16,191 bases of DNA from Sphingomonadaceae bacterium (GTDB lineage Bacteria; Pseudomonadota; Alphaproteobacteria; Sphingomonadales; Sphingomonadaceae). The number at the start of each line of letters is the position of its first letter. Position 1 is the first letter of the stretch. Below the pieces are notes generated by a model. That model was not told where the DNA came from and searched no databases. It saw only the letters and a list, made by a program, of their open reading frames with translations. The DNA lies in the NCBI GenBank assembly GCA_016742125.1, contig JACVCM010000072.1, positions 1 to 16,191 on the forward strand. Direction: 5' to 3'. Positions 6,756 to 13,797 of this stretch are shown in pieces. Both the position numbers and the translations under genes were made by a program.

Positions 6756-8435
6756 TCAACGCGTCATCTTCTTATATGTTGCACGGTGCGGACGGGTTGC
6801 CTCTTCACCGAGACGGGCAATCTTGTCCTCTTCGTACGATTCGAAATTTCCTTCGAACCATTCGACATGGCTATCGCCCTCGAACGCAAGGATATGCGTC
6901 GCCAGACGGTCGAGAAAGAAACGGTCGTGGCTGATCACCACCGCGCACCCGGCGAAGCTCTCAAGCGCCTCTTCAAGCGCCGACAGCGTCTCGACATCGA
7001 GGTCGTTGGTCGGTTCGTCGAGCAACAGCACATTGCCGCCCTCTTTCAGCATCTTGGCCATATGCACCCGGTTGCGTTCACCTCCCGACAGCTGGCCAAC
7101 CTTTTTCTGCTGGTCGGTGCCCTTGAAGTTGAACGCCCCTACATAGGCGCGCGTCGGCGTTTCATGCTTTCCAAGTTTCATGAAATCCGCACCGCCTGAA
7201 ATTTCTTCCCAGACATTCTTGTTGGGATCGAGATCGTCGCGGCTCTGGTCGACAAAGCCGAGCTTCACCGTCTCGCCGATCTCGACTTCGCCTGAATCGG
7301 GCTTTTCCTGGCCGGTGATCAGGCGGAACAGTGTCGATTTACCCGCGCCGTTCGGCCCGATAACCCCGACAATACCGCCCTGCGGTATGGTGAAGGACAG
7401 ATTCTCGAAAAGCAGCTTGTCGCCATAGGCCTTCGAAACATTCTTTACCTCGATAACCTTGCTGCCAAGGCGTTCCGGAGTCTGGATGACAATCTGTGCC
7501 TTTCCGGGTGTCCGGTTTTCCTGCGCCTCGACCAGTTGGTCGAATGATTTGATACGCGCCTTGGATTTGGTCTGCCGCGCCTTCGGGCTCTGCCGGATCC
7601 ATTCCAGCTCATCCTTGATGGCCTTTTGGCGGCCGGCATCCTCGCGGGCTTCCTGTTCAAGCCTCTTGGCCTTCTTTTCCAGATAGGTCGAATAATTGCC
7701 TTCACAGACAAAATAGCGACCCCGATCGAGTTCGAGGATCCAGCTGACGACATTATCCAGAAAATAGCGATCATGGGTAACGAGGATGACGTTGCCCTTG
7801 TAATCGACCAGATGCTTTTCAAGCCACGCCACCGACTCCGCATCGAGATGGTTGGTCGGTTCGTCGAGCAGCAAGATGTCGGGCTTTTCGAGCAGCAGCC
7901 GCGTAAGCGCGATCCGGCGCTTTTCGCCGCCAGACAGGTTGGTCACGGGCCAGTCACCCGGTGGGCAGCGCAATGCGTCCATCGCCAGTTCCAGTTGGCT
8001 GTCGAGGCTCCAGCCATCGACCGCGTCGATCTTTTCCTGCAACTCGCCCATCTCTGCCATCAATGCATCGAAATCGGCATCTTCAGGCGGATCGGCCATC
8101 AGCATCGAGATTTCGTTGAAGCGATCGACAAGGTCTGCCACCGGACGGACGCCGTCCATGACATTTTCCTTGACCGTCTTGTTCGGATCAAGCTCCGGCT
8201 CCTGCGCCAGATAGCCGACGCGGATATGTTCGCCGGGCCAGGCTTCACCGGTAAATTCGGTATCCATCCCGGCCATGATCTTCATCAGCGTCGATTTACC
8301 CGTGCCGTTCGGTCCGACGATGCCGATTTTCGCATCGGGATAGAATTGCAGGTTGATATTGTTGAGGACGGGCTTGCTCGCGCCGGGAAAGGTTTTCGTC
8401 ATTCCCTTCATCACGAAGCTGTACTGCGCTGCCAT
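6756..8435 (-). CDS. ettA: Energy-dependent translational throttle EttA (ABC-F)
   Basis: An ABC-F ATPase that binds the ribosomal E site and gates entry into elongation according to ADP/ATP ratio. The 559-residue protein has two ABC domains. The first has Walker A GPNGTGKST at 41-49, signature LSGGEK at 167-172 and Walker B LLLDEPTNHLD at 188-198. A helical arm and basic linker occupy about 245-320. The second has GPNGAGKST at 360-368, LSGGER at 449-454 and LLLDEPTNDLD at 470-480. Both catalytic glutamates (E192, E474) are intact. There are no membrane segments, so it is not a transporter. The start ATG at 8433-8435 gives MAAQYSFVMKG, the usual EttA start; a longer 40-residue in-frame extension has no family support. 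Downstream comes the lipid kinase gene after 7 bases. Confidence 0.96.
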   Translation of the reverse strand: MAAQYSFVMKGMTKTFPGASKPVLNNINLQFYPDAKIGIVGPNGTGKSTLMKIMAGMDTEFTGEAWPGEHIRVGYLAQEPELDPNKTVKENVMDGVRPVADLVDRFNEISMLMADPPEDADFDALMAEMGELQEKIDAVDGWSLDSQLELAMDALRCPPGDWPVTNLSGGEKRRIALTRLLLEKPDILLLDEPTNHLDAESVAWLEKHLVDYKGNVILVTHDRYFLDNVVSWILELDRGRYFVCEGNYSTYLEKKAKRLEQEAREDAGRQKAIKDELEWIRQSPKARQTKSKARIKSFDQLVEAQENRTPGKAQIVIQTPERLGSKVIEVKNVSKAYGDKLLFENLSFTIPQGGIVGVIGPNGAGKSTLFRLITGQEKPDSGEVEIGETVKLGFVDQSRDDLDPNKNVWEEISGGADFMKLGKHETPTRAYVGAFNFKGTDQQKKVGQLSGGERNRVHMAKMLKEGGNVLLLDEPTNDLDVETLSALEEALESFAGCAVVISHDRFFLDRLATHILAFEGDSHVEWFEGNFESYEEDKIARLGEEATRPHRATYKKMTR

Positions 8436-8548
8436 GGTTGGAACTTTCTTGTCTGAACTATCTGGATTTGGCCGCTTCCCTAGCCATCCGTCCCGACAGT
8501 CGCAAGGCGGGATTGCAAATGCGTGACAGGACATTAAGCGTGCAGCCC

Positions 8549-9925
8549 ATGACAAAATATCTTGCCCTGTCGATCGCGGCCCCGGTGCTGCTCCTTGTCA
8601 CCCCCGTCTCGGCAGCATCGCCGCTGGAGACTTTGAGAGACAAGGCGCTGGACGCTGATGAGGTGGCCTATGATATCGTCGAAGGCCTGACGACCGAAAT
8701 CGGCCCCCGACAGGCCGGTACCGAGGCCGAAGCGCGTGCGCGAACCTGGTCGGTGGCGAAGCTCAAGGCGCTCGGTTTCAACAATGTCCGCATCGAGGAA
8801 TATCAGATGCCGACATGGGTGCGCGGCGAAGAGACAGCCGAAGTCGTCGCGCCCTTCCCGCAAAAACTCGCGGTGACTGCGCTGGGCAACAGCGGCAGCA
8901 CCGGCGAGGTAGGGCTGGAGGCGGAAATTGTCTTTTTCCCCACGCTCGATGCCCTGCGCGCAGTCCCGGATGGAAGCCTAAATGGCAAAATCGCCTTTGT
9001 CAGCCATGCCATGAAGCGCACGCAGGACGGGTCAAGCTACGGCGCCTTCGGCCCGGCCCGCTTTGTCGGGCCCAATATCGCGGCCAAAAAGGGCGCGTCG
9101 GCCATCGTTATCCGTTCGGCGGGAACCGACTACCACCGCAATCCACACACCGGAAACACGAATTTCGATGCGGGTGTAACGCCGATTCCGGCGGGCGCAC
9201 TGTCCATCCCCGATGCCGAAAATCTCGAACGAATGCTGGCGCGTGGCAAACCCGTGAGGATGAAGCTGAAGCTGACGCCCCAGAATATCGGGGTGCAGAC
9301 ATCGGGCAACGTCCTTGCCGAAGTCAAAGGGTCGAACCCGAAATTACCGATGATCGTTATTGCCTGTCACCTTGATAGCTGGGATCTTGGCACCGGCGCG
9401 ATCGATGACGCTGCGGGCTGCGGCATCATCGCCGCAGCTGCGAAGCATCTCCAGTCGATGGGGCAGCCGAAGCGCACGGTCCGGCTTTTATGGGCGGGGG
9501 CCGAAGAGGTCGGAATCTGGGGCGGCAAGGATTATGGCGCAAAACATGCCGATGAAGCGCACGCAATGGCAATGGAGTCGGATTTCGGCGCCGGCAAGAT
9601 ATGGGCCGTCGACTTCAAATTGCCGGACAGCGCAAAAGAGTTGAAAGCAAAAATCATATCCGCGCTGGCGCCGCTCGGTGTTGTCCCACGCCAGCAACCG
9701 GCTGGAGGCGGGGCGGACATCGCTGCCATCATTACCGCGCAGAAGCTGGGCATCATCGATCTGCAACAGGATGGAACGAGATATTTCGACCTTCACCATA
9801 CGCCGGATGACACGCTGGACAAGGTCGACAAGGCCGAGCTCCGCCAGAATGTCGCTGCGTGGGTGGCCACGCTTGCCCTCGTTGCAAATTATGAAGGCGA
9901 ATTGAAGCCGGAGCCTGCCATATGA
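8549..9925 (+). CDS. Secreted M28-family aminopeptidase
   Basis: A predicted periplasmic or secreted zinc-dependent exopeptidase of family M28. A signal peptide is clear (MTKYLALSIAAPVLLLVTPVSA, cut after residue 22). Residues about 120-235 look like an inserted PA domain. The metal-binding core follows: H274 in ACHLDSWD, D286 in GAIDDAAG, E319/E320 in WAGAEEVG, D345 in ESDFGA, and H416/H417 in DLHHTPDDT. All five metal or catalytic positions are present, so it should be active. The 458-residue length is normal for this subgroup. Start ATG 8549 was chosen because it places the signal peptide at the N-terminus; ATG 8519, with GGCGGG upstream, is an in-frame alternative adding ten residues. The stop overlaps the following lipoprotein start by four bases (ATGA). 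Confidence 0.92.
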   Translation: MTKYLALSIAAPVLLLVTPVSAASPLETLRDKALDADEVAYDIVEGLTTEIGPRQAGTEAEARARTWSVAKLKALGFNNVRIEEYQMPTWVRGEETAEVVAPFPQKLAVTALGNSGSTGEVGLEAEIVFFPTLDALRAVPDGSLNGKIAFVSHAMKRTQDGSSYGAFGPARFVGPNIAAKKGASAIVIRSAGTDYHRNPHTGNTNFDAGVTPIPAGALSIPDAENLERMLARGKPVRMKLKLTPQNIGVQTSGNVLAEVKGSNPKLPMIVIACHLDSWDLGTGAIDDAAGCGIIAAAAKHLQSMGQPKRTVRLLWAGAEEVGIWGGKDYGAKHADEAHAMAMESDFGAGKIWAVDFKLPDSAKELKAKIISALAPLGVVPRQQPAGGGADIAAIITAQKLGIIDLQQDGTRYFDLHHTPDDTLDKVDKAELRQNVAAWVATLALVANYEGELKPEPAI

Positions 9926-10158
9926 AGACTGTCTTCCTGATCCTTGCTGCAACGCTTGCACTTGCGGCCTGCGTCGAGGAGCCAAGCCCCAAAAATGCCG
10001 AAAATGCGGCCGAGGATATCCAGAAGAACGTTCAGCAGGATCTGGTCGCCGACAGGAAAAGGTCGATCGAGGAGGCCGCAGAGGAAGCCACAAAGCTGAT
10101 AGAAGCCGACGCCAAAGCCGAGGTTGATGAGGTCATTGCATCAAACCCCGCAAATTGA
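9922..10158 (+). CDS. Small lipoprotein of unknown function
   Basis: A 78-residue protein with a lipoprotein signal: MKTVFLILAATLALAAC, lipobox LAAC with C17 as the lipidated cysteine. The mature part of about 62 residues is rich in Glu, Lys, Ala and Asp and is probably one long helix or coiled coil. Charged residues after C17 (VEEPS) do not include the Asp+2 inner-membrane retention signal of E. coli, so an outer-membrane location is possible. The ATG overlaps the M28 peptidase stop, with GGAG at 9910-9913 as ribosome site, so the two are translationally coupled. No family is recognised. It faces the tRNA-Pro gene, 19 bases beyond its stop, and no terminator is visible between them. Confidence 0.8.
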   Translation: MKTVFLILAATLALAACVEEPSPKNAENAAEDIQKNVQQDLVADRKRSIEEAAEEATKLIEADAKAEVDEVIASNPAN

Positions 10159-10173
10159 CAATCCTGTGATGAG

Positions 10174-10254
<81 letters not shown>

Positions 10255-10292
10255 ACACGGGATATTTCGACCGGTGACAATCCTCCGGAAGC

Positions 10293-10369
10293 TGGTGGGC
10301 CCGGAGGGACTCGAACCCCCGACCTAGCCGTTATGAGCGGCCAGCTCTAACCAACTGAGCTACAGGCCC
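10293..10369 (-). tRNA. tRNA with CAT anticodon, probably tRNA-Ile2 (or elongator Met)
   Basis: A complete 77-nt cloverleaf on the minus strand: acceptor GGGCCTG/CGGGCCC with a T-G wobble at the sixth pair, D-arm AGCTCAGTTGGTTAGAGC, anticodon stem GCCG/CGGC around CTCATAA (anticodon CAT), T-loop GGTTCGAGTCC, discriminator A and encoded CCA. It is not initiator Met, because the acceptor starts with a paired G1-C72. The C4-G69 and C5-G68 pairs are recognition features of TilS in E. coli tRNA-Ile2, which favours an Ile2 tRNA read as AUA after lysidine modification. Elongator Met cannot be excluded from one gene. It lies 64 bases downstream of the deacetylase gene stop, in the same direction. Confidence 0.9.
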
Positions 10370-10433
10370 CGACCGGCTAGCCAATCGTGAGCGCGCCGAT
10401 AGCGGAACAATGGACGCGCTGGCAAGTGCTATA

Positions 10434-11468
10434 TCAGGTCGGCGTGCGAAAAAGCGCCGCCTGCTTGATTTCCGCCATGCAGGTCGGACGAACCGCCGAA
10501 GCCTGCAAATGCGAAAAGACGCCTTCAAACCATTCAAACAGAAGTTCCAGTTGCCCCGCATCCTGGACATAGGGCGTATGCCCGATGGCAAGCGAGGGCG
10601 AATGGAAAGACAGATTGATAATGGGAACCGCTTTTTCCAATGCGAGGTCAATACCCTCCAGCGCCTTGGAAAGCGGGATTCCCTCTGGCGTTAGCGCAAT
10701 CCGCTCGAGCATTTTCGACCGCGCCAGCATCGATCGCACGGTCTGCGATTCGAATATCTCGCCAAACATCACCGGGCCCGCCGACCGCAGGGCGCCTGCA
10801 AAAACGGTGGTGAGCGGCAATTCCAGCACACTGCCGGAGCGGAGCCAATAGGGCGCCAGCGGATGATAGGTATAATCAGGACCACCCTGGTCCGAATAAT
10901 TGAAACGCGACCGCACCGAACTGTCAATCGTAATGCCAAGATCGTCCAGAATAGCTGCCGTGTTCGCGCCCGCTCCATACCGCCCGGCCCGATAGGCGTC
11001 GGGCCTGAGCTCGAAACGACTGACAATGGTTTCGTGCAAAATGGTCAGCTTGGCCCTTTCAAGAGCTTCGGGCAGGTTGCAGGCATAGCTGTTTTGGAGC
11101 GATACCGGTTCATCGAATGGCGGATTCACCCAGGGATGGAGCTGCACACCGATTTCTGCCACCCCGTTCCTCGCATATCCTCCGAGCAGCTCGACGCCGA
11201 AGCTATCTTCTGCAATCGGAAAATCGATCAGATAGCAGGGTATGATGCCATATTTGCCGCACAATTCCTGAAATCGCGGCACGGCATGGAGATGGGAAGT
11301 CCCGAAGCCATCGCGCGCAAAAGGCTTGTTCCAGTCAAATTCTTCTTCGGTATCGACGGTCAAAATGAAGCGCGGACCGCCCAGTGCCGACATATCGGCG
11401 AAGTCGACAATCTTGGCCGGATCTGACGTTGGGGACTGAAACGTTGCTGATGCCCCCCTTGCCAACAT
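10434..11468 (-). CDS. WalW-type polysaccharide deacetylase family protein
   Basis: A 344-residue protein resembling the WalW subgroup of the carbohydrate esterase 4 (NodB homology) superfamily. Seen: FILTVDTEEEFDW at 34-46 with D39 as expected catalytic base and nearby metal ligand region, QLHPWVNPPF at 109-118 with H111, RAGRYGAG at 160-167, and NLSFHSPSL at 285-293. These match the motif order of the family, which removes acetyl or other acyl groups from sugars. WalW relatives occur in LPS or surface polysaccharide loci, but no glycosyltransferase is in this window. No signal peptide is seen, so a cytoplasmic location is likely. The ATG begins one base after the histidine kinase stop (TGA-C-ATG), a strong sign of translational coupling; a shorter start at residue 26 is possible. 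Confidence 0.8.
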   Translation of the reverse strand: MLARGASATFQSPTSDPAKIVDFADMSALGGPRFILTVDTEEEFDWNKPFARDGFGTSHLHAVPRFQELCGKYGIIPCYLIDFPIAEDSFGVELLGGYARNGVAEIGVQLHPWVNPPFDEPVSLQNSYACNLPEALERAKLTILHETIVSRFELRPDAYRAGRYGAGANTAAILDDLGITIDSSVRSRFNYSDQGGPDYTYHPLAPYWLRSGSVLELPLTTVFAGALRSAGPVMFGEIFESQTVRSMLARSKMLERIALTPEGIPLSKALEGIDLALEKAVPIINLSFHSPSLAIGHTPYVQDAGQLELLFEWFEGVFSHLQASAVRPTCMAEIKQAALFRTPT

Positions 11469-11469
11469 G

Positions 11470-13101
11470 TCACTCCCGCTCTTCGTCCCTGTACCCTGAC
11501 TGGCCGTCGCTGACCGCCGGCAGCATCAGTATCAGCGCTTCATTGTAAAAACGTAAATCACCCCCGGCATTTCTCGCAAGGCTCCGAACCAGCCGTAGCG
11601 AGAAGCCAAGGCCCAGAAGCGGCGCTTCGCTGGCATCGTCGACACTGCTGGGGCCAAGGTCGAAGAGGGCAGCTTCCTCCATCTGTCGCAGCTTTTGCGG
11701 AAGCGTCAGGATGAAGCGGTTCGTTGCAGCGGCCCCGGGCTCTGTCCTAAACCGGCCGTCGAGGATCTCGTTCGGTTCGCAACCGATGATCACGGCCGAT
11801 AAAAGCCGGGAAAACATTCGTTCGGCTATTTCATTATCGATCGCAAATGGCCGGACAGGGTGAGCCTGCACCAGATTCAGCGTGACATGGAGGAGATCGC
11901 TCAAACCTTGCAGGCGCTCGGCCAAGCGGTTTGCGAGCCAGCCGCATTCGGTTACGCCGGGCGCAAAGCTCAACTGACCGGACTCGATTTTTGCTGCCGT
12001 CGAGAGATCGTCGAAACCGGCGAGCAGCCGTTCAGCATCATTCAGGATATTGCGTGCCAGTAACCGGTAGTCTTCGGTCACCGGTCCGAACAGCTGTTGC
12101 TCGATAATCTCTGAAAAGCCGATAATCGCACCCAATGGGGTCCGCAGTTCATGCACCAATTGTTGAACATGATCGGAGCTTGCGCTTTCATCGGTAGAGA
12201 TCAGGGCGCTTTCGGCTATCGTCGGACGCCTGAAAATACCTCGATAGCCCTCAAAACGTCCATTGATCGCGTTGAAAAAGGGAGAAGCGTTGATACGCCA
12301 GTCACCCGCGATCATGTCCGCCCCGCATAACCGCATCCGTGCATTTTCGAGCGGCATCCGCTGCCGGAATGCTGCGGCCCCATAGGCATCCGGGCCGGGG
12401 CCATCGTCAAATGCCGGCTCTGCGATATCGACACCAACGACAGCGCCCGGAGGCGCGCCATCGACCCAGCTCACCGTGCCGTTTTCGTCGGTTTCAAACC
12501 GGATTTCGTTTACGAATTCGGGATAGTCGCGAAAATTTTCGTCGGCGAAGGGAAGATAGGGCGCCTCCCCTGTTTCCCTTTCGCTACGCAACTTTTCGAT
12601 CCGCTCGACAATGTCGCGGATCTGGACGCCGTTTGCTGCAGCCCTTCCCTCTTTCACTGCCGGCTCCGGCAACACAAAATCAGCTCCTGCCCACATGGCC
12701 AATGCCCGCTTCGTCAGCGGTCCCAGATCGGGCCGGTTGCGCAAAAAGCCACGTGCCCTTGTCGACATGGACGGAACGATGTTCGCCCAGTCCTGATCGC
12801 TGAGACTTGCGCCGGAGATTGCGGCGGCGGCGACCGGGGGGATATCGCCGGACAGCAGCAGCACCAACGGCGGCGACTGGATCCGGCCTTTCAACGCCTT
12901 CACACATTGTTCACGGGTATCGGCGGAAACGAACGGGATGTGCTCCCGGACCTTTTCGAGGCCGTCCGCGACATAATCCAAAGCGAAATTGCGCGGATTC
13001 TGGGCAAGTATGTCGACCAGTTGCTGCCATTTGGCGGCATTGCCCGGCGCACTGTCATCGACCTGCCTCAACGCAGTTTCAAGGCGGTCATCGAAGCGCA
13101 A
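11470..13101 (-). CDS. Soluble histidine-kinase-like protein with degenerate ATP-binding region
   Basis: A 543-residue protein without membrane segments. Residues about 1-140 are all-helical and resemble HEAT-like (DUF2336-type) repeats. About 190-300 looks like a PAS-type sensor domain. An intact HisKA H-box HELRTPLGAIIGFSE (H317) follows at 317-331. The ATPase part (about 385-530) is poor: no N-box asparagine is visible in RMFSRLLSAVIIG (428-440) and no DxGxG, while a G2-like LLGLGFSLRLVRSLA remains at 495-509. It may still bind ATP in an unusual way or act as a non-catalytic scaffold. No response regulator is nearby; the deacetylase gene follows after one base. The only N-terminal start candidate is TTG 13101, with AGGA ten bases upstream; the first in-frame ATG is residue 112, inside the helical domain. 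Confidence 0.78.
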   Translation of the reverse strand: MRFDDRLETALRQVDDSAPGNAAKWQQLVDILAQNPRNFALDYVADGLEKVREHIPFVSADTREQCVKALKGRIQSPPLVLLLSGDIPPVAAAAISGASLSDQDWANIVPSMSTRARGFLRNRPDLGPLTKRALAMWAGADFVLPEPAVKEGRAAANGVQIRDIVERIEKLRSERETGEAPYLPFADENFRDYPEFVNEIRFETDENGTVSWVDGAPPGAVVGVDIAEPAFDDGPGPDAYGAAAFRQRMPLENARMRLCGADMIAGDWRINASPFFNAINGRFEGYRGIFRRPTIAESALISTDESASSDHVQQLVHELRTPLGAIIGFSEIIEQQLFGPVTEDYRLLARNILNDAERLLAGFDDLSTAAKIESGQLSFAPGVTECGWLANRLAERLQGLSDLLHVTLNLVQAHPVRPFAIDNEIAERMFSRLLSAVIIGCEPNEILDGRFRTEPGAAATNRFILTLPQKLRQMEEAALFDLGPSSVDDASEAPLLGLGFSLRLVRSLARNAGGDLRFYNEALILMLPAVSDGQSGYRDEERE

Positions 13102-13205
13102 TTCCCTGCAATCCTAACTGATAATTATCTTTGTCCGCTAACCGGAATATACCGCACGCTGGTCGCACGAAAGCCGCAAAATTTACACGTCACACTATGG
13201 GACAA

Positions 13206-13233
13206 TTGCAATGCGCTATAATAATATTATAAG
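13206..13233 (+). promoter_or_regulatory. Candidate promoter and AT-rich palindrome upstream of the Lrp gene
   Basis: TTGCAA (13206-13211) and TATAAG (13228-13233) are separated by 16 bases, a plausible sigma-70-type pair for the Lrp-family gene. Lying across it is the perfect 10-base palindrome ATAATATTAT (13221-13230), extended to an AT-rich run from 13217. Lrp/AsnC proteins usually repress their own genes through AT-rich palindromic sites, so this is a candidate autoregulatory operator. It is inferred from sequence only. Confidence 0.35.
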
Positions 13234-13251
13234 GCCGTGGCAGGAAGCAAA

Positions 13252-13281
13252 ATGGAAATATCAAGAAAATGGCGAATTTGA
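13252..13281 (+). other. Possible 9-codon leader reading frame overlapping the Lrp start
   Basis: ATG 13252 opens a nine-codon frame (MEISRKWRI, stop TGA 13279-13281) in a different frame from the Lrp gene and spanning its ATG at 13269. It has a better ribosome site (AGGAAG, 13242-13247, 4 bases away) than the Lrp gene itself, whose nearest purine-rich stretch is weak. It could couple or dampen translation of the regulator. Such a short frame could also be chance. Confidence 0.25.
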
Positions 13282-13745
13282 ACCTCGATGCGATAGATTT
13301 GAAGCTTTTGGCTGAATTACAGGCCGACGGGCGGATTACCAATGTCGATCTCGCCACCAAGGTCGGATTGACCGCTCCGCCCTGTCTGCGCAGGATGCGG
13401 GCTCTTGAACAATCCGGCACGATAAAATCCTATCATGCCGATATCGATGCGACCTCACTTGGGTACACAATCACTGTATTCGCAATGGTCAGCCTCAAAA
13501 GCCAGGCCGAGGAAGACCTAAAAGCGTTCGAACAGCATGTCCGGGCGCTTCCCGATGTTCGCGAATGCCATATGCTGAATGGCGAAATAGACTTTATTTT
13601 GAAGATTGTAGCTCGCGATCTTCAGTCATTTCAGGAATTTCTTACCTCCCAGCTTACGTCGGCTCCGAATGTCAGCAGCGTCAAGACATCGCTCACCATT
13701 CGCACCGCAAAGGACGAACCCGGCGTTCCCATCCCTGTAGCATAA
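13269..13745 (+). CDS. Lrp/AsnC family transcriptional regulator
   Basis: A 158-residue DNA-binding regulator of feast/famine type. An N-terminal winged helix-turn-helix (about residues 6-55: NLDAIDLKLLAELQADGRIT, then VDLATKVGL and the recognition helix PPCLRRMRALEQSG) is joined to a C-terminal RAM ligand-binding domain (about 65-145) with the typical GEIDFILKI at 105-113. Family members form octamers that bend DNA and respond to amino acids. The start ATG 13269 gives the usual short tail before the helix-turn-helix. It is divergent from the histidine-kinase gene across a 167-base gap. Which genes it controls besides itself is not shown by the sequence; the ligand is unknown. Confidence 0.95.
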   Translation: MANLNLDAIDLKLLAELQADGRITNVDLATKVGLTAPPCLRRMRALEQSGTIKSYHADIDATSLGYTITVFAMVSLKSQAEEDLKAFEQHVRALPDVRECHMLNGEIDFILKIVARDLQSFQEFLTSQLTSAPNVSSVKTSLTIRTAKDEPGVPIPVA

Positions 13746-13778
13746 GAAAAAGGGGGCAGAGGGCCGCCCCCTTAACCA
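13746..13778 (-). terminator. Rho-independent terminator between convergent Lrp and TPR genes
   Basis: An 8-bp stem, AAGGGGGC (13750-13757) and GCCCCCTT (13766-13773), encloses an 8-base loop. On the minus strand the stem is followed by a T-rich run (TTTTTCTT), so it best terminates the TPR gene that ends at 13798. On the plus strand the tail is less T-rich (AACCATTT), so termination of the Lrp transcript may be weaker. Confidence 0.8.
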
Positions 13779-13797
13779 TTTGTCGGCTATAGCCCTG

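Noticed and set aside
7626..8456. A 276-codon open frame on the plus strand opposite ettA
   Set aside because: It is antisense to conserved ABC-F motifs, has no motif of its own and starts within another gene.
8436..8555. A 40-residue N-terminal extension of EttA
   Set aside because: EttA proteins begin at MAAQY or similar; the extension has no family resemblance and would overlap the M28 leader.
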